NCBI GenBank assembly: GCA_002104895.1
Contig: MCFG01000016.1
Span: 102,501-165,000, forward strand
Source: Anaeromyces robustus
Taxonomy: Eukaryota > Neocallimastigomycota > Neocallimastigomycetes > Neocallimastigales > Neocallimastigaceae
Direction: 5' to 3'
DNA: 62,500 nt
In this document: positions 1 through 11,781 of the stretch, in pieces
Numbering within the stretch: the first letter of the stretch is position 1
How the letters are laid out: every line of letters starts with the position of its first letter
Notes under the pieces: model-generated
The model's database searches: none
Seen by the model: only the letters and a program-made list of their open reading frames with translations
Told to the model about the DNA's origin: nothing
Program-made: the position numbers and the translations under genes

Positions 1-67
1 AAGTGGTACCCTCAATACTGAAATAGCTGGTATATTATTACATGGACATAATCATCCAATGTATTAG
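1..67 (+). CDS. 3' end of an unidentified gene (partial)
   Basis: The second reading frame is open from base 2 and closes with TAG at 65-67. It encodes a tail ending in ILLHGHNHPMY. The base composition (GGT, ACC, CTC, GCT, CCA codons) is clearly richer than the A/T-only DNA that begins straight after the stop, which is why I call it coding. Only 21 residues are visible, so no family can be named. The rest of the gene lies left of the window. Confidence 0.55.
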   Translation, partial: SGTLNTEIAGILLHGHNHPMY

Positions 68-879
68 ATTTAAGGAAGAAGAAAAAAAAATATATATATA
101 TATATTAATAATTAAAACGATTAGTTTAATTATTCATAAATATTATTATTTTTTTTTAAGTAGTTTTATATTATATAAAATAATAATAAAAATAATAATA
201 ATATTATTATATATAATTATAATATTATTATTATTATTATTTTTTTTTTAATTTAGTGGTTTATAAATATATAAAAATTATATAAATAATAAATCATAAA
301 AATAATTAATAATAAAAATTAAAATTAAAATTAAATAATAAATAATAAAAAATGAAAAAATATAAAAAGTAAAAAAAAAAAAAAAGTAAAAAAAAAAAAA
401 AAAAGAATAAAAAAAATAATAAATAATAAAAAATGAAAAAATATAAAAAGTAAAAAAAAAAAAAAAGTAAAAAAAAAAAAAAAAAAAGAATAAAAAATAA
501 AATAAAAAAAAAAGTATTAAAAATAAAATGTGATAAAAATTTATATCATCATTATTTTATTGTTAAAATATTGTGTGAACCTAAAATAAAAATAGAATAT
601 AATTAAATCATTTTAATACACATTAAGTAATATTAATTTTTAACGGTGAAATCCTTTTTAATATTATAATACTATATTTTTCTTTTTCTTTTATATAAAT
701 ATATATATATATATTTAAATAAAATGTTATTATAAATTATAACTTTGGTTATGAAAATACATTATTTTGTTATTATAATTATAATTATATATGTATAACG
801 ATTTAAATATAATATTTTATATTTCCTTTAGGTAAAAAATTTTATAATTAATATAATAATAAAATAAAATAATTATTTT

Positions 880-917
<38 letters not shown>

Positions 918-2127
918 GCACACAATTTGTACGTCAACTTTATTGAATTTAAATATTAAAATACATGAATCATAAAAAAAACACATAATGAAAAAAAAAA
1001 TGATACTACTAAAAAAAAATAAAAACCAGTAATATATTATAGATAATAATAAATAATACTGGAGGGAAAAAAAATAGTATAATAATTTTTTTGTATCAAT
1101 TTATATATATTGATACAAAAAAGAAAAAAAAAATGTTACAAATAATTCATATCTATATTAATAAATGTATTAATAATTATAATTATTAAATTAAAAAATA
1201 TGAAAAAAAGCTTATTTTTTTTTTCCTTTTTTAAACTAAAAAAAAAAAAAAAGAAAAAAAAAAAAAAAAAGTTAAAAATAAAAACATAAAAAAACATTTT
1301 AAAAGAAAAAAAAAAAGTCATTAACATAATAGAACAGAAAAAAGATATTTAACTTTAACTTTTATTTTTTATTTTTTCATTTTTTCATTTTTTTATTTTT
1401 TATTTATTTATTATTTATTATTTTTTATTTTTTATTTTTTTTTATTTTTCTTGACTTTTGTTTTTATATTTATATTTCGTTAATTTTTATTTGTTTAATT
1501 AATTTTAATATATATATATATATAATAAATGATTTTATTTTAAAATAAAAAAATATATATATATCTAGATGAATTTATTTATCTTTAAATAAAATCATAA
1601 AGAAACTACCATTAACCCTCTATATATATTTATATTTTTTTTTTTTTATCTATTTATTAGATAAATCTCTATTATTTTAAAATATTTAATTATTACCGAT
1701 AATAATTATTATACTTAAATTTTTTTAATATATATTTTTCATTTTCTAAAATCTTATTTTTCTCTATCTTTCTAATAATAAAATATTTTTTATATTTTGT
1801 TTATCCTTTTTCTTTTCTTTTCTTTTTTTATAAAATATATTATATATTCTTTTTTTTTTTTTAATAATTTATGAATTAAAATTTTTTTTATTAAAAAAAA
1901 AAAAAATTTTTTTTTTTCTTTATAAAAAAAGGATGATGATGGTTTTAAATATTAATACATAAATATAAATAAATTATTATTACGAAAAATATATATAAAT
2001 AAAAAATAAATATACTTTTTATAAAATTTTACAATATATATATGTTAATTTATATGTTAATTATTATTTTTTTTTATCAATGTTTCTAATTAAAATTAAA
2101 ATGTTTTAATAAAAATGTCTATTTCTT
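68..2127. other. Non-coding intergenic DNA
   Basis: Almost pure A/T with long poly-A, poly-T and TA runs. The open frames here are low-complexity Phe/Lys/Ile translations with no credible protein. It contains one tandem duplication (331-500), listed separately. It should hold the 3' flanks of the convergent genes at 1-67 (+) and 2128-2859 (-). Confidence 0.7.
331..500. repeat. Tandem duplication, unit about 80 bp, two copies
   Basis: The block 'AATAATAAAAAATGAAAAAA' followed by TATAAAAAGT and two poly-A stretches, each closed by GT or GA, occurs at about 331-410 and again at about 411-490 with near identity. It is a local slippage or unequal-exchange duplication with no coding content. Confidence 0.7.
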
Positions 2128-2859
2128 TTAAATGAAGAAGCAAGCAAATAAAACAGCGATGAAAGCGGTAATAGCTGGTGAAATAGTTATACTGCTACTC
2201 TTTTCATTACCAACAACTGTTGATTCAGCAGCAGCAACTGGTTGTTGTGCATTTGGATCAACTTGGGAATCAACTGGATTTTGAACATTCTGGTCATTAC
2301 CAACTTGAGTAGTAGCTTGAGCATCTTGAGATATAAGGTTATCAACATGCTTTGGACCAGCACCAACTTCTAAAGAACCATGAATTTGGAACCAAGTTTC
2401 ATATAAACATTCCATTTCTTCTTCACCAATAGTTGGTCTGACATCTGTAGCTGCATCTGTTGATGGAGTGTAAACAATACAGTATTGTTTGTTTTCCATT
2501 TGAGCTGGTAATTGGAATTTGTATGTAGATGGACCAGTTGGAATTGGTAAACGTTCAGATTCCATAAAGTATTCATTATCAACAGCAGTACCAGTACCAG
2601 TACCAATAGCAATAGTGAATGACTTAACTAATTCAGCAACCTTAGCAGCATCTTTTTCTGCTGGTGGGTTGTAACTAACTACAATAACATCACCTTCTTT
2701 AACATTTCCTTTTGGTTCATATGAAAAATTTGAAACAAATTCAATTCTATTTGAGAGAGAATCTACATCAACATCTGGTCTATCAACTTCAATATCATCT
2801 TGTGGTAATGCATATGCAAAAACAGCAAGAACTAAAAGAATTAAACTTTTTAATAACAT
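2128..2859 (-). CDS. Secreted, probably GPI-anchored cell-surface protein (possibly Kre9/Knh1-like)
   Basis: A 243-residue intact frame starts at the ATG at 2859. Residues 1-17 form a signal peptide (LLKSLILLVLAVFAYA, likely cut before LPQ). A middle domain (about 35-165) has the pattern NVKEGDVIVVSYNP, YKFQLPAQMENKQYCIVYTP and ETWFQIHGSLEV. That loosely matches the beta-sandwich of fungal Kre9/Knh1-type, Ser/Thr-rich GPI-anchored proteins. A Gln/Asn/Pro/Val-rich stalk (about 170-215) follows. The C-terminus has GNEKSSS and then a hydrophobic tail ending in FIAVLFACFFI with no charged residue after it, which is a classical GPI-attachment signal. Codons include many GGT, GCT, AAC, AAG and CCA, richer than the flanks, which may reflect high expression. 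The topology call is firm; the Kre9-like assignment is tentative. The gene stands alone. Confidence 0.75.
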   Translation of the reverse strand: MLLKSLILLVLAVFAYALPQDDIEVDRPDVDVDSLSNRIEFVSNFSYEPKGNVKEGDVIVVSYNPPAEKDAAKVAELVKSFTIAIGTGTGTAVDNEYFMESERLPIPTGPSTYKFQLPAQMENKQYCIVYTPSTDAATDVRPTIGEEEMECLYETWFQIHGSLEVGAGPKHVDNLISQDAQATTQVGNDQNVQNPVDSQVDPNAQQPVAAAESTVVGNEKSSSITISPAITAFIAVLFACFFI

Positions 2860-4535
2860 TTTATATTTCTATAATATAATAAAATTTTAATAAAATTATA
2901 CAATAAATATTAATATTATATATTAGTATTATATTCCTTTTTGTTTTTTCTTTTAAAAAAAAAATTAGTAAATTATATTAATAATTAATTTCTTATTAAC
3001 TTATATTATCCTATTTATTTAAAATTATTTATTATATCACTTTAGTAATTAAATACTATTTATTATATATTAATAATAATTATATATTTAATTAAATACT
3101 ACTATACAATTTATTATATATTAATAATTATTATATTTAATTAAATACTATACAATATATTGTAAAACTGTCTATTATTAATATCAATCAATAAATATAT
3201 TTTATTTTTTATTTGTATTTTTTTTTTTTTTAACTTTTATTATTGTATTTTCAAAAAAGGAAAATAAAATAAAATAAAATAAAATAAAAAGAAAAAGTAA
3301 AAAGAGTATCGATAAATAAAATTTTTTTTGTTATATATATATATTAAACTTTGTTGATATTTTTATCAAAAAAAAAATTTTTTTTTTAATAAAACTATTT
3401 TCTACATAAAGTGCATTTAACTATATATTTTATTTATTAAAAATATATTTATTTTCAATATTTAATAAATCTATAAAAAGTGATATAAGAAATGCCACAT
3501 TGAAATGACTAAATTTACTTACTTTAAAATTTGTTTAATTTGAAATTGATGTAAAAAGGTTGTTTATTTTAATTTTATAAATTTTGGTTTAGTTTTATTG
3601 TATTTTAGAATGGTTTATTTAAATAATAAAATATTTATTTATTTTATTTTATTTTTATTATTTGTATTTATTTATTTATTTTTTTTTTATTTATTTATTT
3701 ATTGACCCTCTAAATTTTTTTTATTATTTAATTTTGACTTTTTTTTTTTTTTTTTTAAAAATTTTTTTTTATCTTTTTTATCGTTTTATATAACAAAAAA
3801 TAGGTTATTAAAAAATTAAAAAAAATTATTATGTATTAAAATGTATTAAATTGCTATATATATAAAGAATATATTTAATAATATATTACAATATATTAAA
3901 TTGATTACTATTAATTATTTTAATTTATACAAATCAATATATATAGTATTAAATATATATTGTATATATTACACAATAAAATTAATTAATTTATTTCATC
4001 AAATATTTGTATTGTATATATTATTGGCTTAATTATAAAGAATTAACAATTTGATATGAATATATTACAGTATATTATTAATTTAATTAAATTTATAATA
4101 CATTTATACAATAATAATATATAGAATAAATTGAAATATGTGTTTTATATAATAATTAGAATTATATAATTATTGTATACATTCTAGTATTTAAAATGTA
4201 TTTTTTTAAACATAAAATTTTATATAATATATTATATTATATTATATCATATATTAAGTATATTTAATTCTAAGTAACTCATTTAATAATAAAATTAGAA
4301 TATTCAATTTAAATATATATGAAACTAACCGTAATCTAATATATAAAAAATATATAAAAAGGTTATAAAAATAAAAATAAATATAAATATTAATAATAAT
4401 TAATATACTTAAAACAATACCAGTGTTTATAAATAATAATAGCAAATAATAAATAAAAAAATAAAAAGATTTTTTATAATAAAAAATTATTAATTAATTA
4501 ATTAATAAATAATAAATAAATAAATAAATAATAAT

Positions 4536-4550
4536 TAATAATATATATAA

Positions 4551-4581
<31 letters not shown>

Positions 4582-4640
4582 ATTATATTAATAAATAAAT
4601 AAACAAATTATATTAATAAATAAATAAATAAATAAATTTT
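4536..4640. repeat. AAAT tetranucleotide microsatellite
   Basis: Runs of TAAA/AAAT at about 4552-4582 and 4617-4637, broken by short TTATATTAATAAA segments. It is one of many TTTA-family arrays in the window. Confidence 0.8.
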
Positions 4641-5663
4641 ATAATTAAAATAATAAATCAGTCTTTATAAAATATCTTTTTTCTTTCTATTAATAATAAT
4701 TTATTTAAAACAATATAATGGAAATTATATATAAATATAATAATGTGATATTAGAGAAATAAAAAAGACTTTTTCTTATTATCATTTATATATAAATATA
4801 ATAATTTGATATTAGAAAAAAGACTTGGCTTTTATATTTTATTAATTATAATTAAAATGAATAAATTATTAATAAAATAATTTTATTATTTACTGTTTTA
4901 TTATTACTGTTGAACTGTTGAGAATAATAATAAAAATTTAAATAATTTTTTATTATTATTTTCCTATTATTTAAATAAATTAATTTTTAATATATTGTTA
5001 ATATATGATATTAATACATTTTATTATAATGTAATATATAAACTAACTTTAATTGATAGAATTATGATATATATTATTTAATTTGTAATATAAATTTTCT
5101 AAATTTATATATTTATATATTTTGAAATATTTCAACCAATAAAATTCTAAATTTTATAACACGAAATTGGATAAATTAGTTTTTTTTTTGTAATAATTTG
5201 TTAAACTTTATTAATTAGTTATTTTTGCCTTTTCAAATTTAAATTTATAGTATTTATATTTGTGCTGATAATTTTAGTAAAATTAATTATAGAAAATACC
5301 AAAAAAAAAATTTTTTTTTTAATTTTTTTAATTATTTTTTTTTATTAATAATTAACGTATACATTATTAAATAATAATATATATAATTAAATTTATTGGT
5401 TAAAACAAATAACAGTAATAGTGATTGTAATGTATACAGAAAAATCTTTTTTATTTAAAAAAAAATATATTATTAATATATAATAAATAAATAGATAAAT
5501 ATATTATATATATTATATAATATTATATAAACTTGGTTAAAGTAGTACAAATACATTATTTTCACAAGAATAATATTTATTTATAAAACAATAAAAAAAA
5601 AAAAAGTCTTTTTATTTATTATAGTTGTTTATAATAAAAAAAAAAAAGTAAATTTTAAAACTG

Positions 5664-5795
5664 ATGTTACGTTACAATTAATTAATAATAATATAAGAAT
5701 AAGAAAAATATAGGAAAAAAAGAGAAATATAGGAATAAAAATAATGTTACGTTACAATTATTAATAAAAATAAGAAAAATATAAAAAAAAATAGT
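5664..5795. repeat. 80-bp tandem duplication marked by ATGTTACGTTACAATTA
   Basis: The 17-mer ATGTTACGTTACAATTA occurs at 5664-5680 and 5744-5760, 80 bp apart. Both copies are followed by a similar TTAATAAnAATAAGAAAAATATA stretch. The GTTACGTTAC core stands out because G and C are rare here. Confidence 0.7.
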
Positions 5796-6503
5796 CATCG
5801 TTAAAAATAATAATTTTTTATAATATTATTAATATCCCTTATTATGCTTATTTTTTTAATAATAATAAAATTATTTTAGTATAAGTATAAGAGATATTTT
5901 CAAAATTTGTGTAATTGTAATTTATTTTTATGTAAACAATAGTATAATTAAAATATAAATTAATAAAAAAGGTTTTTTAATACTACTACAAAAATTAAAA
6001 ATTAAAAAATTAAAAAAATTAAAAAAAAAAAAAGAAAAACATCTAGAATTATAAATTCCACCCTATTTTTTTTTTACTATTATTAATATTATCATTATTA
6101 TTATTATTATTATTAATTATTATAAACGTTAAAATATAATTAATTATTCAATGCCAATATTTTTTATAATAAATATATATTATATATATATATATATTTA
6201 ATTTTTCATAATTAATATAGATTTTTATTAATTATTTGATTGTTTGTTTTTTTCTTTTTTAACGAGTAAAAACTAATTTTTTTTCTTAATATTCTTAATT
6301 TAATATAAATATTATATTATAAACTATAAAAAATATATTTCCCATTTATTCATAATATGAAATTTATCATAATTTCTTATTTTCCATTTGTTTTTTTTTT
6401 TTTTTTCCTTTATAATATTTTTTTCCTTTCTAATTTCTTACATTTTTTAAAGAATAAACTCACACATTCATGTGAAATATCATATGATTAGTCTATAAAA
6501 AAT

Positions 6504-6511
6504 TAAAAAAT

Positions 6512-6555
<44 letters not shown>

Positions 6556-6557
6556 TT
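6504..6557. repeat. TTTA tetranucleotide microsatellite
   Basis: An uninterrupted TTTA array of roughly 13 units. Confidence 0.85.
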
Positions 6558-6835
6558 AATAATCATTTATTGAATTTCAAAGATTTTTTTTTTTTTTTTT
6601 TTAATATAATGATAATGAACAGATTAATTTGGTAAATTTTATTATTAAAAGTATGATATAAACTTACATTCATAACATTTATCAATTTTCATATATATAT
6701 ATATATATATAATAATATTAAAAAATTCATATTAGAATGTTTCAAAAAAATAAACTTTTAAAAAAATATATAAAGTGTATAATATCCATTCATGGATGTA
6801 ATTTTTATGAAATAAAATAGTTTTTATTTCATAAA

Positions 6836-7008
6836 AATTTCCATAATTTAATAATAATTTTTTTTTATGTATTATTATAATTTTAATTTTTTTATACGTA
6901 GGATTAATTTTAAAATATTATTTTAACATAATTAGAAATAATAATAATAAAAAAAATATGAATGAATAACAAAAATAAATATTTACAAAAAAAAAAAAAA
7001 TAAGTTTA
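6836..7008. repeat. Long direct repeat, copy 1
   Basis: This block starts at TTCCATAATTTAATAAT, passes through ATGTATTATTATAATTTTAA, TTTATACGTAGG and ATTATTTTAACATAATTA, and ends near AAGTTTA. It recurs with few differences at 7359-7579. The two copies bracket the Cys-rich gene remnant at 7148-7330. Confidence 0.75.
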
Positions 7009-7147
7009 GCGAAATAATAATTAATGTACGTTGTACAATAATTGTATTATAATATATTTTATTTATTATTTAATTTTATTTAATATTATTTTATTTACAC
7101 CTTCTTAAAATTAATAGAAAAATCTTGTATTTCTAAAGTTAACTATT

Positions 7148-7330
7148 ATGAAACTCATTATATTTTCTTATAAATTTACAAATAATTCGGATTGTTTTTA
7201 TAATAAATGTGTCAATAATTTTTGTACTTTTAATAATGAATCATCTATAGAATATTATAATAATATATATAAATATTTTTCTTATTTTGAATATTCGTAT
7301 AATCATTGTGGTAAAGCTCTAGTTTATTAT
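7148..7330 (+). pseudogene. Decayed fragment of a Cys-rich secreted-type protein
   Basis: From ATG 7148 the frame reads as a degenerate cysteine-spaced module. NNSDCFYNKCVNNFCTFNNE is followed by about 25 residues with Tyr and Phe and then YSYNHCGKAL, after which the frame dissolves into TAT/TTT repeats. The spacing NSxCxxNKCxxxxCxFN and a later YxHCGK resembles Cys-rich repeat proteins I recall as abundant in anaerobic fungi (recall, not a search result). It has no signal peptide and only part of one module, and it sits in non-coding DNA between direct repeats, so I read it as a dead fragment. It could be a tiny gene, but the abrupt low-complexity end argues against that. Confidence 0.45.
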
Positions 7331-7358
7331 TATTTTTTTTTTTTTAAAATTTAACTAT

Positions 7359-7579
7359 TTCCATAGTTTAATAATATTTTTTTTTATGTATTATTATAAT
7401 TTTAATTTTTTTATAGGTAGGGTTAAGATTAAAATATTATTTTAACATAATTAAAAATAATAATAAAAAAAATATGAATGAATAATAAAAATAAATATTA
7501 ACAAATTAAAAATAATAATAAAAAAAATATGAATGAATAATAAAAATAAATATTAACAAAAAAAAAAAAAATCAGTTTA
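7359..7579. repeat. Long direct repeat, copy 2, with an internal 55-bp duplication
   Basis: Second copy of the block at 6836-7008, in the same orientation. Inside it a unit running ATTAAAAATAATAATAAAAA to TAAATATTAACAA is duplicated (about 7450-7504 and 7505-7559), so copy 2 is longer than copy 1. Confidence 0.75.
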
Positions 7580-7592
7580 TTATAATTGTTAA

Positions 7593-7669
7593 TATTCATA
7601 ATTATCTATTTATTATTCAATTATTATATATTAAATATAATTTTGTTAATAATTAAACAATTATGAATA
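7593..7669. repeat. Inverted repeat (hairpin candidate)
   Basis: TATTCATAATT at 7593-7603 is the reverse complement of AATTATGAATA at 7659-7669, leaving a 55-base loop. The arms are A/T-rich, so structure formation is uncertain. Confidence 0.45.
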
Positions 7670-8272
7670 GTCATAAAACAAAATTATAATTATGTTGGAT
7701 TTTTATTATTATTTTTTTTTTATTTAAAAATAGATGTTGGTAATTAATGATATATAATACTTAAAATATAGTTTTGTTAATAATAAAACAATAATATATT
7801 TTTTATGTAGAAAAAGTTAATAAAATTATAAAAAAGAAACATTTTTGTAATATTTATTATTAAAAATTTTTTTTTAAAAATATAATTAGCTAATGCAATT
7901 ATTAAAAACGTTTAATAAATTGCTTACAAGTATGTTATATAAAATAATTAATATTTTTTTAGAATCTTAAATTTATTCAATAACTCTGTAATTAATAATA
8001 TAATTTTTTCTATAATCTTTCATTTTTATTATTGTTTGTTACAAATTTTTTTTTAAAAAAACAAATTGATATAACATTCTAAAATAATCACAATATTAGG
8101 GACAACAGTAAGTTATTATTACAAAAAAGTTTTAATAATTTTTTTAAAAGTTATTTTTTTAAGATTATAATCTTTCAAAAATATTAATAAAAATTTTATT
8201 CATATTAGTTTACAACTATTAAAATAATGATAATAATAATAACATAATTGTATTAGTTATATAATATAATAA

Positions 8273-8529
8273 TTTTTGTATAAACTAAAAAAAAATACAT
8301 CAAGTTTTAGACATTTATTTAACACATTGGCTTTTTTTTTTTTTCTTTGGAATACTTTATTGAAGGAAAAAAAAAGTAAATTTTTGAAATTATTATTATT
8401 AATACTATATTTTTTTGTATAAACTAAAAAAAATACATAAAGTTTTAGTTATTTATTTAACACATTGGCTTTTTTTTTTCGGAATACTTTATTGAAGGAA
8501 AAAAAAAAAAAAGTGAATTTTTGAAATTA

Positions 8530-8543
<14 letters not shown>
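8273..8543. repeat. Tandem duplication of about 125-140 bp
   Basis: Two head-to-tail copies (about 8273-8400 and 8411-8543) share, in order, TTTTTGTATAAACTAAAAAA, ATTTATTTAACACATTGGC, GGAATACTTTATTGAAGGAA and GTRAATTTTTGAAATTAT. They differ mainly in homopolymer length, so the duplication is fairly recent. The second copy ends in an ATT microsatellite (8529-8570). Confidence 0.85.
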
Positions 8544-8572
<29 letters not shown>

Positions 8573-9367
8573 TCTATATTTTTTTTGTTTTAATAGGTAA
8601 TAATATATTTTTATAATTACTATAGTATATTTTCATATTATTAATATTAATATTAATATTATTATTTCTTCTTTCCGAAATTGAGATATAATGTGTAGAT
8701 GAATATTATTACTTTTTTTTTTTTAAATTATTTTAAATTATTTTAATTACAAAAATAGAATGATTACACAAAAATTAAAAAATTACATATAATAAAAAAA
8801 AATTAATTAAAAAAAAATAGATATAAATTTTATATTAAATTTTTTTTTATAAATTGAATTAAGAAAATTCAAAAAAAAAAAAAAAAATTTTTTTAACATT
8901 TAGTGAAACATTCAATTTAATTAAAAGATTAAAATAAAGTTAAGATTTTGATAAATAAAAGATCAAAATTAGTTTTTTTTTTTTTTTTTTTTTTTCATAA
9001 AATTGATTTTTTACTTTATTAAATTTTATTGTCAAATTTTCTATTTTTTTTTGATATTATTATATTATATATAATGAAAAAAAAAGATATGCTTTTTTAA
9101 TAATCTTTTTTTCTTTAATTTTTAATATAATTCAAAATTATATATTGTAATGAAAACATATATACTTTTTATTGATTTTTTATTTTATTTATTAATTTTA
9201 GTACATATTTTTTTTATTATTATTATTATTATGTTGTTAATATTAATAAACTAAAAAAGTATAATTTGTATTATCCTCATAAATAAATAAATAAAATAAA
9301 AGCTAATTAAATACTTAAAAAAAAAATTATACATCATTTAAATGATTAAATGATATAAATTCTTAAT

Positions 9368-9372
9368 AATAA

Positions 9373-9431
<59 letters not shown>

Positions 9432-9432
9432 A
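9368..9432. repeat. AAAT tetranucleotide microsatellite
   Basis: About 15 uninterrupted TAAA units. Confidence 0.85.
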
Positions 9433-11068
9433 GAATAATAAAGCAAATTATTTGAAAATGAAATATTATTAATAAAAAAATTTTTTTAATAAATATTGGA
9501 TATTACCAAGTTTCATTAAATATTATATTAAATTGTATTAAAAATGATTTTTGGATAATACCAAGTATAGTATATATGATTTGATCAATAAAAAAAAAAA
9601 TTTTTTTTTCTGTTCTCTCTCTTTATTTTTTTTCTTTTTCTTTTTTTTTTCCGTTTATTTGATATGCATTTATCATATAATTTATCTTTATTGAAAGAAA
9701 AAAGAATAAAGAATAAAGAATTTAAAGAATAAAGAAAAAAGAAAAAAAAAAAATTTAATATAAGTTTAAATCATAAAATTTTATTTTTTATTTTTTTTTT
9801 TCGAAAGCTATATTTAGTTAAATTAATTATAATATAATACAATATAAATATAATATAAATAAAAACGGTATCAATAAATTTTCGTTAATATTTTTCATTT
9901 TTTTTATTTTTAAGTTTAACTTTTTTGATATCTAAGATATCAATAATCTATATATTTTTATTATGTTTATTTATACATAAAAATTAATAAAAATTATATT
10001 AAATGAATATAATATAATTATTCATTTATTTATTTATTCATTCAAAAAAAAAAAAAATATATAGTAATAATAAAAAAAGAAAGAGAGTATATTTAAAGTA
10101 AATTCTCATGAATATACATATATATGTAATTAATTAAAAGCCATTACTGTTAATTAAATTGATTTAATATATAAATATGTATGTATAAATAAATATATAT
10201 GGTATCTATGGTTTATTTCTTATTATTAATAATAATAAAAAAAAAATAATAAAAATTAATTTTTATTTTATTCATCTTGAATTTCTTTTTTTATAAAATG
10301 ATGTAACTTATTTTTTAATTTAATTTTAAAAAATGCAAAAAAAAAAGTAAAAAAAAATTAGAAATGAAATAATAATAATAATAATAATAATAATGGCTTT
10401 TTTTAATTAATAAATGGAATAATTTGTGACACTGTAATATTTATAACTATTCATTTCATTATATATCTTTATATATATATATTTATATTTATATAACTAT
10501 TTTTATTTATTTATTTATTTATTATTATTATTATTATTATTTCATTTTATTATATCATTTTATTATTTGAAAAAAAAGTATAAAAGTAGAAAAATTCTTT
10601 AACAAAAAAAAAAAAAAAAAATTAAGAGTCAGTTCTATCAATTTTAAAATATATACTTATAATTATATATAAGTAATAAAAAAAAATAATAATAATTATT
10701 TTTAAATAATTATTATTAATAATAGAGAAAAATAATTACAATTAATAATAGAAAGATATAATTAGTTTTTTTTTTAATTATCTCTATTTATTTATTTAAT
10801 TTTTTTTTTTTTAAAGAAATATTAATCTTAGAAGTTTCATAAATAAATATATTTTAATTTATTATTTAAGTGAATCAATCTATATACAATTGAGTTCTTC
10901 TTAAAAATACTTATTTAATTTCATTATAATATACTAGATTATAAAAACAAATTTTTTTTTCTTTTAGTAAAAAAAAAGTTTTATTTAATTTAATTATTTT
11001 TATTTTAATTTAATTATTTATTCTTTTTTTATTTTATTTTATTTTATTTTTTATTTCGGTGAAATAAA

Positions 11069-11740
11069 ATGAATAAAAATTTTTTTTATATTTTAATTAT
11101 ATTTTTAATTATAACTTTCATATCTGCTGAAAGTTGTAACTCAGAAAATGAGGATTGTCAAAATATAATATTAGATTCTGCTACCGAAATTGAAGATAAT
11201 GAGGATTCCAATCTTGTTACTAAAGTTGTTAATTATATTGAAGATGAATTTAATGCTTTAGTAGAAGGAAGTGAAGAAGAAGAAGAAGAAGAAACAGGAA
11301 AGGCAGGAGAAGCAGGAGAAGCAAAAGAAGCAGGAAAAACAAAATCAGGAGAAACAGAATCTGGTGTAAAAGTACCTTTAGAAGAAAATAATAATGATGA
11401 TGAGGGCATAAAAGATGGTGATGAAATTATTAATAGTAGTGAAATAGAAAAAGATGATGAAATTATTAATAGTAGTGATATAGAAAAAGATGATGAAATT
11501 ATTAATAGTAGTGATTTAGAAAGAGATGATGATGGTCAAATTCATGAAATGGTTGAAATTGATATAGATACTGATAGTGATGTAGAAATTATAAATAATC
11601 CTGTTACATCTACTACAACTACTACTACTAAACCAACTACTACTATTACTACTACTACCACTAAAACTACAACTACTACTAAGCCAACTACTACTACTAT
11701 TACTACTACTACCACTAAAACTACAACCACTACTAAGCCA

Positions 11741-11781
<41 letters not shown>

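Larger units (their letters stand above)
2860..11068. other. 8.2 kb gene-poor intergenic region
   Basis: Nothing here reads as an intact gene. The region is A/T-only DNA with microsatellites (TTTA, ATT, TA), a duplicated TGTTACGTTACAATTA block, a Cys-rich pseudogene fragment inside long direct repeats (about 6836-7579), a 125-bp tandem duplication (about 8273-8543) and several A-tract/T-tract junctions. The last few hundred bases are the promoter and leader of the plus-strand gene at 11069. The start of the region is the 5' flank of the gene at 2859. Confidence 0.65.

Noticed and set aside
2370-2612. 80-codon minus-strand frame inside the GPI-protein gene
   Set aside because: Out-of-frame overlap, no composition or start support.
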